From Ammoniphilus resinae (GTDB lineage: Bacteria; Bacillota; Bacilli; Aneurinibacillales; RAOX-1): a stretch of 64,000 nucleotides of DNA. Positions 19,276 to 30,010 of the stretch are shown one piece after another. A model generated the notes under the pieces. It searched no databases, was not told the origin of the DNA, and saw only the letters and a list, made by a program, of their open reading frames with translations. Position 1 is the stretch's first letter, and the number at the start of each line of letters is the position of its first letter. The stretch is from positions 168,495-232,494 of the forward strand of contig NZ_JAGGKT010000006.1 of NCBI RefSeq assembly GCF_017873965.1, read 5' to 3'. Both the position numbers and the translations under genes were made by a program.

Positions 19276-19931
19276 AGAGAAAGAGTGTACTTATCGTGAT
19301 ACTAGCGATCATGCTTTTGAGTGGTGGGGGGATAGGATACTATTACTGGTATCAAGGAAGCAATTATGTGCAGACAGAGGATTCGCGTATTGCCGGTGAT
19401 ATCTATCGGGTGATGCCAAAAATCTCAGGGAAATTGGCTGCTCTTTCCGTTGAGGAAGGGGACACCGTCATTGCCGATCAGATTGTAGGGAATCAGGATC
19501 AGAGCAATCTATCGACAAATCAGCTAGATAACGCTATCCTTCGTGCTCCGATTAGTGGAACGGTAATCAAAACGTTGGCGAAGGAAGGGGAAGTCGTGGC
19601 TCCCGGTCAGGCTTTGGCGATGATTGTGGATAAGAGCAATCTGTATATAAATGCCAATATTGAAGAAACCGAACTCAATCGCGTTCATGTTGGTCAAACA
19701 GTAGATATTACCGTGGATACTTTCCCCGGGAGGGTTTTGAAGGGGGAAGTTAATGAAATTGGAGAAGCAACAGTTTCCACCTTTTCCTTACTGCCAGCGA
19801 TCAATACGAGTGGGAACTTTACCAAGATAACACAGCGGATTCCGCTTAAGATTGCCTTCACAGACACGCAAGGGTTGAATTTATCACCAGGATTGAACAC
19901 GGTCATTAAAATTCACGTTAAAGAAAAGTAA
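19272..19931 (+). CDS. Short HlyD/EmrA-type membrane fusion protein (YhbJ-like)
   Basis: A 219-residue protein with one N-terminal transmembrane helix (about 5-26) and the two halves of a biotinyl-lipoyl domain (SGKLAALSVEEGDTV and APISGTVIKTLAKEGEVV) joined by only about 20 residues. The long alpha-hairpin of typical EmrA is therefore missing. The EETELNRVHVGQTVDITVD segment is the beta-barrel typical of EmrA. The size matches B. subtilis YhbJ. It probably couples the MFS pump encoded two genes on to the cell surface. Coupled to marR by ATGA. Confidence 0.82.
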   Translation: MKRKSVLIVILAIMLLSGGGIGYYYWYQGSNYVQTEDSRIAGDIYRVMPKISGKLAALSVEEGDTVIADQIVGNQDQSNLSTNQLDNAILRAPISGTVIKTLAKEGEVVAPGQALAMIVDKSNLYINANIEETELNRVHVGQTVDITVDTFPGRVLKGEVNEIGEATVSTFSLLPAINTSGNFTKITQRIPLKIAFTDTQGLNLSPGLNTVIKIHVKEK

Positions 19932-19942
19932 GGGGAATAAAG

Positions 19943-21217
19943 ATGAGAAATAGTTATATCCAAAAGGCATTAGCATGTGCAACGGTTTCTTCCATGATCT
20001 TTGTCTTAGGTGCGTGCAATTCAGTTTCTACAGCCAATGGGGAAGATACAGTAGCAACCGCAGTAAAGGTGATTAAGCTTGCGGAGGCATCAAACAGCGG
20101 TTTAACATCCAGCGGTAAGGTGATCGCCGATCAGGAAGTAAATGTGGTTTCAAAGGTTTCCGGTAAGGTGGCCAATGTAACGGTAAAGGAAGGGACTCAG
20201 GTACAAAAGGGACAGGAATTGATTAAGCTAGAATCCGACGATTATGTTTTACAGGTAAAACAGGCCGAATCAGGGATTCAAGCTTCCCAGGCCAAATTGG
20301 CAGATGTAAAGGATGGGGCTAGAGCGCAAGAAATCGCCGCTTTGGAAAGCGTGCTGCAAGCCTCTGAAGCAGCGGTGGTGCAAGCGCAAACTGCTCTGGA
20401 CACAACGGAGAAGACCAATGAACGGATGAAGGCTTTATTTGAAGCAGGTGCGATTTCCCAAGCCGAATGGGATAATGCAAACCTTCAGCTGGAAAATGCA
20501 AAAGCGGCCTATCAACAGGCAAAATCTCAGTGGGAAGCGAATCAGGCAAAGCTCAGCTTAACTAAAGAAGGGGCAACAGCCAATACGATTCGAGCGATGC
20601 AGGCGGAATTGACCCGTTTACAAGCAAGTAAAGACCTTGCGGAGAATGCCCTGCAGAATACTTCCATCGTATCCCCAATTTCGGGCGTTGTCGCGGTTCG
20701 AAACATTGAACCGGGAGAAATGGCGCAACCCGGTGTATCCTTAATGACTATTGTGGATCTGCAGCATGTTTTGATCCAGGTGAGTGTTTCCCAGGAGCAT
20801 GTCAACCAGTTGAAGAAGGGAGATAAGGTGCAGGTCTTAGTGAAGGGTATTGAGAAGGATCTAGAAGGAACGATCGATTTTATCAGTCCTTTGTCAGATG
20901 AAAACAGTACGAACTTCCCGGTAAAGATTCGAGTCGAAAACAAGGACGGGGTGCTTCGTGCAGGGATGCTCGCAGATGTTGTCTTTTCTGGACACACGAA
21001 GAGCGGTATCGAAATTCCAACGGCATCGGTGGTAAAAAAAGAAAATAAAAACTATGTCTTTAAGATTGAAGACAACATGGCAAAGTTGATTGAAGTGCAG
21101 GTTGAGCCGAAGAACCAAGATTGGGTTTATGTGAAAAGCGGAATTGAAAGCAGTGATCAGATCGTTATCAACCCAACAGACAGCTTAGCAGATGGAGCCC
21201 AGGTACGGGTTGAATAG
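19943..21217 (+). CDS. AcrA/HlyD-family lipoprotein efflux adaptor
   Basis: A 424-residue membrane fusion protein with a lipoprotein signal peptide (lipobox LGAC, cysteine near residue 25), the first half of a lipoyl domain, an alpha-helical hairpin rich in Ala, Gln and Glu (about residues 105-225), the second lipoyl half (SPISGVVAVRNIEPGE), a beta-barrel and a membrane-proximal domain. Such adaptors normally serve RND or ABC pumps. Here the only transporter next to it is an MFS pump that already has a short adaptor, so two adaptors share one cassette. Confidence 0.85.
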   Translation: MRNSYIQKALACATVSSMIFVLGACNSVSTANGEDTVATAVKVIKLAEASNSGLTSSGKVIADQEVNVVSKVSGKVANVTVKEGTQVQKGQELIKLESDDYVLQVKQAESGIQASQAKLADVKDGARAQEIAALESVLQASEAAVVQAQTALDTTEKTNERMKALFEAGAISQAEWDNANLQLENAKAAYQQAKSQWEANQAKLSLTKEGATANTIRAMQAELTRLQASKDLAENALQNTSIVSPISGVVAVRNIEPGEMAQPGVSLMTIVDLQHVLIQVSVSQEHVNQLKKGDKVQVLVKGIEKDLEGTIDFISPLSDENSTNFPVKIRVENKDGVLRAGMLADVVFSGHTKSGIEIPTASVVKKENKNYVFKIEDNMAKLIEVQVEPKNQDWVYVKSGIESSDQIVINPTDSLADGAQVRVE

Positions 21218-21228
21218 GAGGGGAGGAT

Positions 21229-22839
21229 GTGTCACAAAATCCAGATGAACATCAAAAAGAAGAAGAATCCGGTGCATATAAGTGGTTTGCCCTTATAGCC
21301 ATCGTTCTCGGCGCGTTCGTAGCCGTATTGAATAACAGTTTGATTAACGTAGCCCTCCCTAAGCTAATGGCAGTTTTTGGATCGTCAACAGAGGATATAC
21401 AATGGGTTTTGACAGGATATATGCTAGCTTCTGCGGTAGTTATTCCGATGAGCGGATTTGCAGGGGACAAATTTGGTTATAAAAAAATCTTTCTTCTATC
21501 TTTAAGTGGATTTACAATCAGTTCTTTTCTATGCGGGTTGGCATGGAGTGACACCAGCTTAATTGTTTTCCGCATAATCCAAGGGTTAACCGGGGGATTT
21601 ATTATGCCGCTCAGTATGGCCATTATTTATTCCATTATGCCCCGTCACCAAATAGGAATGGCCCTTGGTTTGTGGGGGATTGCCGCAATGGTTGCCCCTG
21701 CCGTAGGTCCAACCTTAAGTGGGTACCTGATCGAAGTAGCCAGCTGGAGATGGTTGTTCTTTCTCAGCTTGCCTATAGGGGTATTTGCCATTGTCATGGG
21801 CAGCATTTTGTTAAGGGAAACACCGAAAAAAGAGCATATTACCTTCGATTTGCCAGGCGCAGTATTGTCTATTGTGTTCTTTGGAACGCTGCTGCTAGCT
21901 TTAAGTAAAGGACAATCCGAGGGTTGGACATCCCTCTATATTGTGAGCCTCTTTTTTGTTTCGTTCTTTAGTATGCTGCTTCTTGTTTGGGTGGAGACCG
22001 GGAAGGAATACCCAATCCTTGATCTGCGATTCTTTAAAAACCCGACGTTTACACTAAGTACACTTTGTTCCGGATTTGTTATGGTGGGGTTATTTGGGGG
22101 AGTGTTCCTTACCCCACTTTATCTACAAAATATTCAAGGTTTATCAGCAATCGATACAGGTCTGGTCCTGATGCCGCAATCGATTGCCATGGCTCTGATG
22201 ATGCCAATCAGCGGGAAGTTGTTTGACCGTTTTGGCGTCGTACCGCTGGGTCTCATCGGATTAACCATATTAGGGACAACGACTTATGAATTGCATCGTT
22301 TAACGATGGATACCCCAAATGAGTGGCTGGACATGATATTAACCATTCGCGGAATTGGGATTGGATTGTGCATGATGCCGCTCACTACAGCTGGGATGAA
22401 TGCAGTGGAGCGTTCCGAGGTTGGGCGGGCTTCTTCCGTCTCCAATGTATTCCGACAGGTTATGGGGTCGCTTTCGATCGCCGTTTTAACATCCATTATG
22501 TCTGCTCGCCAGACCTTTCATGCAGCAGGTATTTCGGAACATCTTCAGATGGATTCCGATGCTACAACAGGGGCAATTAAGATGCTTGGTTCTGTCTTTG
22601 CACTGGGAGGCGTTGACGCGGGAACCGCACAGGGAGGAGCGGTGGCCCTGATTGCCGGCATGGTTCAGAAGGAAGCATTGGTACGATCAATTGCAGACAC
22701 CTTTCTGTTATCATCGATCCCGGTCTTTATATGTATACCGTTTATTTTCTTCTTTATAAAACGGAAAAAATCTTCCGCACCGGATGCATCGGCAAAAATG
22801 AAGCCACAAAATCAACCATCCGCGTCAGCGCAAGGTTGA
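21229..22839 (+). CDS. DHA2-family MFS drug transporter (EmrB/QacA type)
   Basis: A 536-residue permease with about 14 transmembrane helices, the size and pattern of the drug:H+ antiporter-2 family. The WVLTGYMLASAVVIPMSG segment and the GGVFLTPLYLQNIQG segment are typical of EmrB/QacA. The first 20 residues are hydrophilic and acidic. GTG start behind GGAGGGGAGG. It is the transporter of the marR-MFP-MFP-MFS cassette and resembles B. subtilis YhcA. Substrate not predictable. Confidence 0.9.
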   Translation: MSQNPDEHQKEEESGAYKWFALIAIVLGAFVAVLNNSLINVALPKLMAVFGSSTEDIQWVLTGYMLASAVVIPMSGFAGDKFGYKKIFLLSLSGFTISSFLCGLAWSDTSLIVFRIIQGLTGGFIMPLSMAIIYSIMPRHQIGMALGLWGIAAMVAPAVGPTLSGYLIEVASWRWLFFLSLPIGVFAIVMGSILLRETPKKEHITFDLPGAVLSIVFFGTLLLALSKGQSEGWTSLYIVSLFFVSFFSMLLLVWVETGKEYPILDLRFFKNPTFTLSTLCSGFVMVGLFGGVFLTPLYLQNIQGLSAIDTGLVLMPQSIAMALMMPISGKLFDRFGVVPLGLIGLTILGTTTYELHRLTMDTPNEWLDMILTIRGIGIGLCMMPLTTAGMNAVERSEVGRASSVSNVFRQVMGSLSIAVLTSIMSARQTFHAAGISEHLQMDSDATTGAIKMLGSVFALGGVDAGTAQGGAVALIAGMVQKEALVRSIADTFLLSSIPVFICIPFIFFFIKRKKSSAPDASAKMKPQNQPSASAQG

Positions 22840-22852
22840 TTCTTGAAGGCTA

Positions 22853-22881
22853 TTGACTGAAAAGCGAATGCACGGTATCAT
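22853..22881 (+). promoter_or_regulatory. pabA promoter
   Basis: TTGACT (22853-22858), 17 bp, TATCAT (22876-22881), in the gap between the efflux cassette and pabA. Confidence 0.65.
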
Positions 22882-22981
22882 AACCGAAAGGAAATAAAGA
22901 TTTAGAAAAAAGGCGCTTGTGAGAGTAGTAGAGTTCAGTTGGAAGAGAATGAGTTGAGTGAAGAAAAGGAGAGGATAGCGC

Positions 22982-23557
22982 ATGATCTTGATGATTGACA
23001 ATTACGATTCGTTTACGTATAATTTGGTTCAATTTTTAGGTGAACTAGGAGAGGAACTAAAGGTATTTCGCAATGATAAAATATCTTTAGAACAAATTGA
23101 GGCATTAAATCCAGATCATATTCTGATTTCTCCTGGTCCGTGTACGCCGAATGAAGCAGGAATCAGTTTACAAGTGATAGAAAAATTCAGTGGGAAAATA
23201 CCCATTCTGGGAGTCTGTTTGGGACATCAGTCGATCGCACAAGCTTTTGGCGGGAAGGTGGTTCGCGCGGAGCGTTTGATGCATGGGAAAACATCGCCCA
23301 TCCATCATGACGGCAAAACCATCTTTTCTGGGCTCCCTTCTCCTTTTACAGCTACTAGGTATCATTCTTTAATTGCAGACAAGGCTACCTTGCCAGATTG
23401 TCTGGAGATCTCGGCTTGGACGGAAGAGGGAGAAATAATGGCCATTCGGCATAAGTCGCTGCCAGTTGAAGGGGTTCAATTTCATCCGGAATCGATTATG
23501 TCCGAGCACGGAAAGGAATTGTTAGCCAACTTTGTTCAATCTGTTTTACAGCCTTAA
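22982..23557 (+). CDS. pabA: Aminodeoxychorismate/anthranilate synthase glutamine amidotransferase subunit
   Basis: A 191-residue class I glutamine amidotransferase with nucleophile C79 (GVCLGHQ) and H168, E170 (HPES). It supplies ammonia for p-aminobenzoate and, in Bacillus, also for anthranilate synthesis (PabA/TrpG). The catalytic partner pabB and the lyase pabC, which flank pabA in B. subtilis, are not in this window. Own promoter and terminator. Confidence 0.93.
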   Translation: MILMIDNYDSFTYNLVQFLGELGEELKVFRNDKISLEQIEALNPDHILISPGPCTPNEAGISLQVIEKFSGKIPILGVCLGHQSIAQAFGGKVVRAERLMHGKTSPIHHDGKTIFSGLPSPFTATRYHSLIADKATLPDCLEISAWTEEGEIMAIRHKSLPVEGVQFHPESIMSEHGKELLANFVQSVLQP

Positions 23558-23590
23558 AGAAAAGCATATAAGTACTTTCTATAATAGGAA

Positions 23591-23625
23591 GCCGTGATAT
23601 TTGCTATGAATCACGGTTTTCTTTT
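23591..23625 (+). terminator. Intrinsic terminator of pabA
   Basis: GCCGTGAT pairs with ATCACGGT around an 11-nt loop, then TTTCTTTTG. Confidence 0.8.
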
Positions 23626-23688
23626 GTTCCCTGCTTATTCATAAAAAATGGGAAAATAGCCATTACTATATACACTAAGGTGGTGTGA

Positions 23689-24528
23689 ATGATGATGAAT
23701 TTTTCAGTAAAAGAGAGAAAACGGCGTGAATGGAAGATCGGTGAGAGAACGTTAGTGATGGGAATCTTAAATGTTACACCGGACTCCTTTTCTGACGGAG
23801 GAAGATATAATTCAGAGGAACGGGCTGTCCTTCATGCGAAAAAGCTGGTAGAGGATGGCGCAGACATCATTGATATTGGCGGAGAATCTACACGTCCGGG
23901 AGCAGAGCCGGTTTCTCTGGAGGAAGAATTGGAGCGAGTGGTTCCAGCGGTTGAAGCGATACGTCGTGAGCTTGATGTGCCTATTTCTGTTGATACGTAT
24001 AAAGCCCGCGTAGCTTATGAAGCAATCCAAGCAGGTGCGGATATCATTAATGACATCTGGCGGGCAACCTTCGATCCGGAGATGCCACGTGTGGCAGCTG
24101 AACTCGATGTCCCGATTATTCTTATCCATAATAGAAACAATAAAAACTATCAAGATTTATTACGGGATATTTTCTCAGATCTGGAGGAAAGTATCCAGTT
24201 GGTGCAAGAAGCAGGGGTTAGATCTGAGAATATTTGGCTTGACCCAGGGATCGGTTTCGCCAAAACGCTAGAAGACAATCTGATAACCATGGCCCATTTA
24301 GAGGAATTTGTCGCTACCGGTTTTCCCGTGCTCTTAGGGACCTCCCGCAAAACGTTTATTGGTCAAACCTTGAATTTGCCAGTTGAAGAACGACTAGAGG
24401 GATCACTTGCGACAGTCTGTTACGGGGTGCAAAAGGGCTGCCAGATTGTACGTGTTCATGATGTGAAAGAAACCGTGAGGGTTTGTCGGATGATCGATGA
24501 GATAAAAAAGAGGGAGCAAAACAGGTGA
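23689..24528 (+). CDS. folP: Dihydropteroate synthase
   Basis: A 279-residue TIM barrel with the family motifs MGILNVTPDSFSDGG, GGESTRPGAEPV and the C-terminal DVKET. It joins p-aminobenzoate to dihydropterin pyrophosphate and is the sulfonamide target. Three tandem ATG codons follow AAGGTGG; the first is used. Overlaps folB by 4 bp (GTGA). Confidence 0.96.
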   Translation: MMMNFSVKERKRREWKIGERTLVMGILNVTPDSFSDGGRYNSEERAVLHAKKLVEDGADIIDIGGESTRPGAEPVSLEEELERVVPAVEAIRRELDVPISVDTYKARVAYEAIQAGADIINDIWRATFDPEMPRVAAELDVPIILIHNRNNKNYQDLLRDIFSDLEESIQLVQEAGVRSENIWLDPGIGFAKTLEDNLITMAHLEEFVATGFPVLLGTSRKTFIGQTLNLPVEERLEGSLATVCYGVQKGCQIVRVHDVKETVRVCRMIDEIKKREQNR

Positions 24529-24893
24529 CAGCGCTAGACAAGATTTACTTTAATAAAATGGAGTTTTACGGGTATCACGGCGTTTTTACCGAAGAAAACA
24601 AGCTTGGCCAGCGGTTCAAGGTGGATCTGGAATTATATTTGGATCTGAAAAAGGCCGGGCTCTCAGACAAGCTAGAACATACGATTAACTATGCAGACGT
24701 TTATCAGCTATGCAAAGAGATTGTGGAAAATGAGCAGTACCAGCTGGTAGAACGGATTGCACAGGAGATCGCAGAGCAATCGTTAAAAAAGTTTCCCTTG
24801 TTGGAGGAATTGCTAGTTCGCGTAATTAAACCAGATCCTCCGATCCAAGGACACTATGATTCGGTTGCTGTAGAAATCCGCAGAGGGAGATAG
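24525..24893 (+). CDS. folB: Dihydroneopterin aldolase
   Basis: A 122-residue FolB with the FYGYHGVFTEE N-terminus, the catalytic region of the family, and a conserved C-terminal lysine segment (RVIKP). It cleaves dihydroneopterin to hydroxymethyl-dihydropterin and glycolaldehyde. GTG start overlapping the folP stop. Confidence 0.95.
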   Translation: MTALDKIYFNKMEFYGYHGVFTEENKLGQRFKVDLELYLDLKKAGLSDKLEHTINYADVYQLCKEIVENEQYQLVERIAQEIAEQSLKKFPLLEELLVRVIKPDPPIQGHYDSVAVEIRRGR

Positions 24894-24899
24894 GATAGG

Positions 24900-25430
24900 A
24901 TGAAACCCTTCTTTTTATCTTTGGGTAGTAATCTCGGGGATCGGCTTCAGTATATAGAAAAAGCGATTCGTCGATTGCATGGGCATTCGAAAATCCAAAT
25001 CACAGACCTTTCCAGTGTCTATGAAACAGAACCTGTTGGATACACGGATCAACCGGCTTTTCTGAATGCCGTAATCGCTGGGAAAACCAGTTTAACGCCA
25101 AAAGAACTCCTGCATGTAATTCTAGAGGTGGAAAAAGCCCTTGGAAGAATTCGTGAGGTCAGATGGGGACCGAGGACGATCGATTTGGACATTCTGTTGT
25201 ACGGAACTGAATCCTGGAACGAAGAAGATTTGCAAATTCCCCACCCCAGAATGTTGGAGCGGGCATTTGTTTTAATTCCTTTGGCTGAACTGGATGCAAA
25301 TTATCCCATCCCTACAGGTTTAACCTATACAACGCCACTTGAGCAGCTAAAGAAAGTTGGAGAGAAGAATGGTGTGAGGAAATGGAAGGAACGCGTTTGG
25401 GAAATCGAATTCGGGCATTCCGTAAATTAA
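24900..25430 (+). CDS. folK: 2-amino-4-hydroxy-6-hydroxymethyldihydropteridine pyrophosphokinase
   Basis: A 176-residue HPPK with the GSNLGDR motif near the N-terminus and RWGPRTIDLDILLYG, which holds the ATP- and Mg-binding aspartates. It pyrophosphorylates the pterin for FolP. The 3' end overlaps the next small gene by 49 bp in another frame, as folK and yazB do in Bacillus. Confidence 0.95.
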   Translation: MKPFFLSLGSNLGDRLQYIEKAIRRLHGHSKIQITDLSSVYETEPVGYTDQPAFLNAVIAGKTSLTPKELLHVILEVEKALGRIREVRWGPRTIDLDILLYGTESWNEEDLQIPHPRMLERAFVLIPLAELDANYPIPTGLTYTTPLEQLKKVGEKNGVRKWKERVWEIEFGHSVN

Positions 25431-25594
25431 AAGGTTATACACAACAGAAATTTGCGGAACAATTGGGAATATCGGTTGCTGTCTTGGGATCCATTGAAAG
25501 AGGGATGAAGGACCCGACGGAGAAGATGCTTGTGCAGATTGCAGCCTTGTTGAACATTGATAGCCGGGATTTACTCGGTGAAAAACATGGATGA
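25382..25594 (+). CDS. Small XRE-family DNA-binding protein (YazB-like)
   Basis: A 70-residue protein made up almost wholly of one helix-turn-helix of the Cro/CI type (GYTQQKFAEQLGISVAVLGSIERG). It occupies the yazB position between folK and dusB. Function unknown. It overlaps folK by 49 bp and is coupled to dusB through a short ATGA overlap or small gap. Confidence 0.85.
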   Translation: MEGTRLGNRIRAFRKLKGYTQQKFAEQLGISVAVLGSIERGMKDPTEKMLVQIAALLNIDSRDLLGEKHG

Positions 25595-25605
25595 AAGGGA
25601 TAAGC

Positions 25606-26616
25606 ATGAAGAAATTAAAAATTAGAGATGTGGAATGCAAAAATAATGTGGTTTTGGCTCCAATGGCCGGGGTTTGCAACCCGGCTTTTCGTTTAATTGC
25701 AAAGGAATTTGGCACAGGGTTAGTTTGCGCAGAAATGGTTAGTGATAAAGCGGTTAATTTTAAAAATGAACGCACGATGCAGATGCTGTATGTTGACGAT
25801 CGGGAAAAGCCACTCAGCCTGCAGATTTTTGGCGGAGAAAAAGAAAGCTTGGTAGAAGCTGCAAAGCATGTTGATAAGCATACGAATGCGGATATTATCG
25901 ATATCAACATGGGGTGCCCAGTACCAAAAATTGTAAATAATGAAGCTGGGGCAAAGTGGCTATTAGACCCAAATAAGATTGAAGAAATGGTTTCCGCTGT
26001 TGTGGAAGCCGTGGATAAACCAGTCACCGTTAAAATGAGGATTGGTTGGGATGAGGATCATATCTATGTCGTAGAAAATGCTCGCGCGGTAGAACGGGCA
26101 GGAGGGTCTGCTGTTGCTGTGCACGGGAGAACGCGGGTACAAATGTATGAAGGAAAGGCTAACTGGGATTATATCCGTGATGTGAAGCAGGCGGTATCGA
26201 TTCCCGTGATTGGCAATGGGGACGTCGCCAGTCCGGAAGATGCCAAAAGAATGCTCGATCATACCGGTTGTGATGGAGTCATGATTGGTCGGGCTGCTTT
26301 AGGAAATCCATGGATGCTGTACCGAACGGTTCATTATTTATCTTCAGGGGAGTTACTGGGTGATCCTGATGCAAAGGAAAAGGTGGATGTCTGCTTACTG
26401 CATCTTGATCGGTTAATTGATCTAAAAGGAGAAAAAGTTGCAGTTCAAGAGATGCGCAAGCATGCAGCTTGGTATTTGAAGGGATTAAAGAATTCCGCCC
26501 AAGTCAGGCAGCAGGTCAATGACCAAACTACACGCGAAGGTTTGCGAACATTGCTCCTTAATTATGTGGATGGGGTCCAGCAAGAAAATGGAGAACAGGC
26601 TGTGATTCACCATTAG
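25606..26616 (+). CDS. dusB: tRNA-dihydrouridine synthase B
   Basis: A 336-residue flavin-dependent TIM barrel with the PMAGVCNPAFR N-terminus and the catalytic C104 in NMGCPV. It reduces uridines in the tRNA D-loop. ATG 25606 is 7 nt from AAGGG; the ATG at 25591 overlapping the upstream stop is possible but has no good ribosome binding site. Ends before the greA promoter. Confidence 0.94.
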   Translation: MKKLKIRDVECKNNVVLAPMAGVCNPAFRLIAKEFGTGLVCAEMVSDKAVNFKNERTMQMLYVDDREKPLSLQIFGGEKESLVEAAKHVDKHTNADIIDINMGCPVPKIVNNEAGAKWLLDPNKIEEMVSAVVEAVDKPVTVKMRIGWDEDHIYVVENARAVERAGGSAVAVHGRTRVQMYEGKANWDYIRDVKQAVSIPVIGNGDVASPEDAKRMLDHTGCDGVMIGRAALGNPWMLYRTVHYLSSGELLGDPDAKEKVDVCLLHLDRLIDLKGEKVAVQEMRKHAAWYLKGLKNSAQVRQQVNDQTTREGLRTLLLNYVDGVQQENGEQAVIHH

Positions 26617-26622
26617 AGTCAT

Positions 26623-26651
26623 TTGACAAGGGTTTTCAATTCCCATATAAT
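26623..26651 (+). promoter_or_regulatory. greA promoter
   Basis: TTGACA (26623-26628), 17 bp, TATAAT (26646-26651): a consensus sigma-A promoter. About 100 nt of untranslated leader follow before greA. Confidence 0.9.
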
Positions 26652-26761
26652 ACCTATGATAAATGGGTAAGAAAAGCCATGAGATGAAAGAATAATTTGT
26701 GAACTATTCATCATATCATGTATGAGATATTTTGCTAAAAATATGCATCGGGGGAATGATC

Positions 26762-28787
<2,026 letters not shown>

Positions 28788-28796
28788 TTTATTGAA

Positions 28797-28835
28797 AACA
28801 ACCGAGTTAGGGTGTACCTAATCGGTTGTTTTTTC
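28797..28835 (+). terminator. Intrinsic terminator of lysS
   Basis: AACAACCGAGTTAGG pairs with CCTAATCGGTTGTT (one bulged base), with T6 after it. Confidence 0.9.
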
Positions 28836-28898
28836 ATATAGGTTGGCGCTCCCCTTTTTGTCAGGGGATCCCATTATCCGGTTAGCTGCCTTGAGAAG

Positions 28899-29155
28899 TG
28901 CTATGAAGATCAAAAACCCGGTAAAGATTGGTTGGAATGAACTTCATTGGGGTAATGAAGATCAATACCAGGGTGAAAACCGGTTGGAATGACCTTCATC
29001 GGGGCTATGAAGATCAATACCGGGGTAAAAATCGGTTGGAATGAACTTCATCGGGGTTATGAAGATCAATACCAGGGTGGAAATCGGTTGGAATGAACTT
29101 CATCAGGGTTATGAAGATCAAAGCCAACGCGAAACCTGGAGAGATTGATCTTCAT
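28899..29155 (+). repeat. 52-bp tandem repeat array, four copies plus partial ends
   Basis: Copies starting GGTTGGAATGA lie at 28930, 28982, 29034 and 29086, an exact 52-bp period, with the right half of a further copy at 28899-28929. A reversed end (TTGATCTTCAT, 29145-29155) closes the array as the inverse of ATGAAGATCAA at its start. Each unit can fold into a hairpin TGAnCTTCAT-7 nt-ATGAAGATCA and a smaller stem GGT-4 nt-AYC around a GRAA-type loop. 52 is not a multiple of 3 and there are stops in all frames, so it is not coding. No spacers as in CRISPR. Nothing else is visible between lysS and the HAD gene. Confidence 0.9.
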
Positions 29156-29196
29156 GATCGCCTTTAAAGGAAAAACATACATAAGGAGTGGAACCC

Positions 29197-29886
29197 ATGA
29201 ACAATCCAATACCCTTTGCCGCCATTTTCGACATGGACGGCACCTTACTACAAACAGAAAAGGTGGCGGTTCCCGCCTTTAAAAGAACTTTCGAAGCGCT
29301 CAAGGAAAAAGGTGAGTTTCAAGGGGAGATCCCCTCGGATGAGAAATTCACGAGTGTCCTTGGTATGACTTTGGAGGACATATGGAAGGAACTTCTCCCA
29401 GACCAACCCAAACAAGTCCATCAAAAAGCTGACGGCCTCATGCTTAAATACGAGTTGGAAATACTACAGCAGGAAGACGTTCATCTTTACCCACAGGTTA
29501 AAGAAACTCTAGAGCAACTGAAACAAGAGGGGATTCACCTGTTCGTGGCCAGCAACGGACAAGATGAATATATCCGGGCAATCTGTGAGCGTTTTGAAAT
29601 CTCTAATCTTTTCACTGATCTCTACAGCGCTGGGAGATTCCAGACAGATTCGAAGGATGAACTAGTAGCCAAGCTTCTACACGACCATCAAATCCAAAAA
29701 GCGATTATGGTAGGGGACCGGAAATCTGATATCCAAGCGGGTAAGGCGAACAAGCTATATACTGTAGGCTGCTGCTTTGGGTTTGCAGATGAGGGAGAGT
29801 TATCAGGGGCAGACCAGTTGATCCATTCCTTCCAAGAGATGAAATCAATTATAAAAAATAGATTAGCAGAAGGAAATTTGGGCTAA
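29197..29886 (+). CDS. HAD-superfamily phosphatase (subfamily IA)
   Basis: A 229-residue haloacid dehalogenase-like hydrolase: motif I FDMDGTLLQTE, a helical cap domain, motif II VASNG, motif III lysine region, and motif IV GDRKSDIQAG. Closest in kind to phosphoglycolate phosphatase or pyrophosphatase-like HADs; the substrate is not predictable. ATG 29197 is 8 nt from AGGAG. It lies together with the repeat array between lysS and ctsR, where B. subtilis has rRNA operons, and its third codon positions look more C-rich than those of its neighbours, which hints at later acquisition. Confidence 0.85.
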   Translation: MNNPIPFAAIFDMDGTLLQTEKVAVPAFKRTFEALKEKGEFQGEIPSDEKFTSVLGMTLEDIWKELLPDQPKQVHQKADGLMLKYELEILQQEDVHLYPQVKETLEQLKQEGIHLFVASNGQDEYIRAICERFEISNLFTDLYSAGRFQTDSKDELVAKLLHDHQIQKAIMVGDRKSDIQAGKANKLYTVGCCFGFADEGELSGADQLIHSFQEMKSIIKNRLAEGNLG

Positions 29887-29906
29887 GATAAGAATATAGT
29901 AAAGAG

Positions 29907-29961
29907 TTGCGAAAAGTGAAAAAGGATATTATAATAAAAGTCAAAGAAAGTCAAGGTCAAA
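29907..29961 (+). promoter_or_regulatory. ctsR promoter with CtsR operator
   Basis: Promoter TTGCGA (29907-29912), 17 bp, TATAAT (29930-29935). Just downstream are the heptads AGTCAAA (29939-29945), 3 nt, AGTCAAG (29949-29955) and then GGTCAAA (29955-29961). The CtsR operator consensus is a tandem RGTCAAA heptad with a 3-nt gap, so CtsR bound here would block the start of transcription until heat releases it. Confidence 0.92.
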
Positions 29962-30010
29962 CAGGGGTTTATCGTATCGTTCTATTTGACGTGTAGAAGG
30001 GGGTGAATCT

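Noticed and set aside
25347..26027. 226-residue minus-strand open frame opposite folK-dusB
   Set aside because: Complement of well-supported genes on the plus strand, low-complexity Ser-rich composition, no ribosome binding site or family.
28899..29155. CRISPR array
   Set aside because: Units follow each other with no unique spacers between identical repeats; the whole 52-bp unit is repeated and there are no cas genes.
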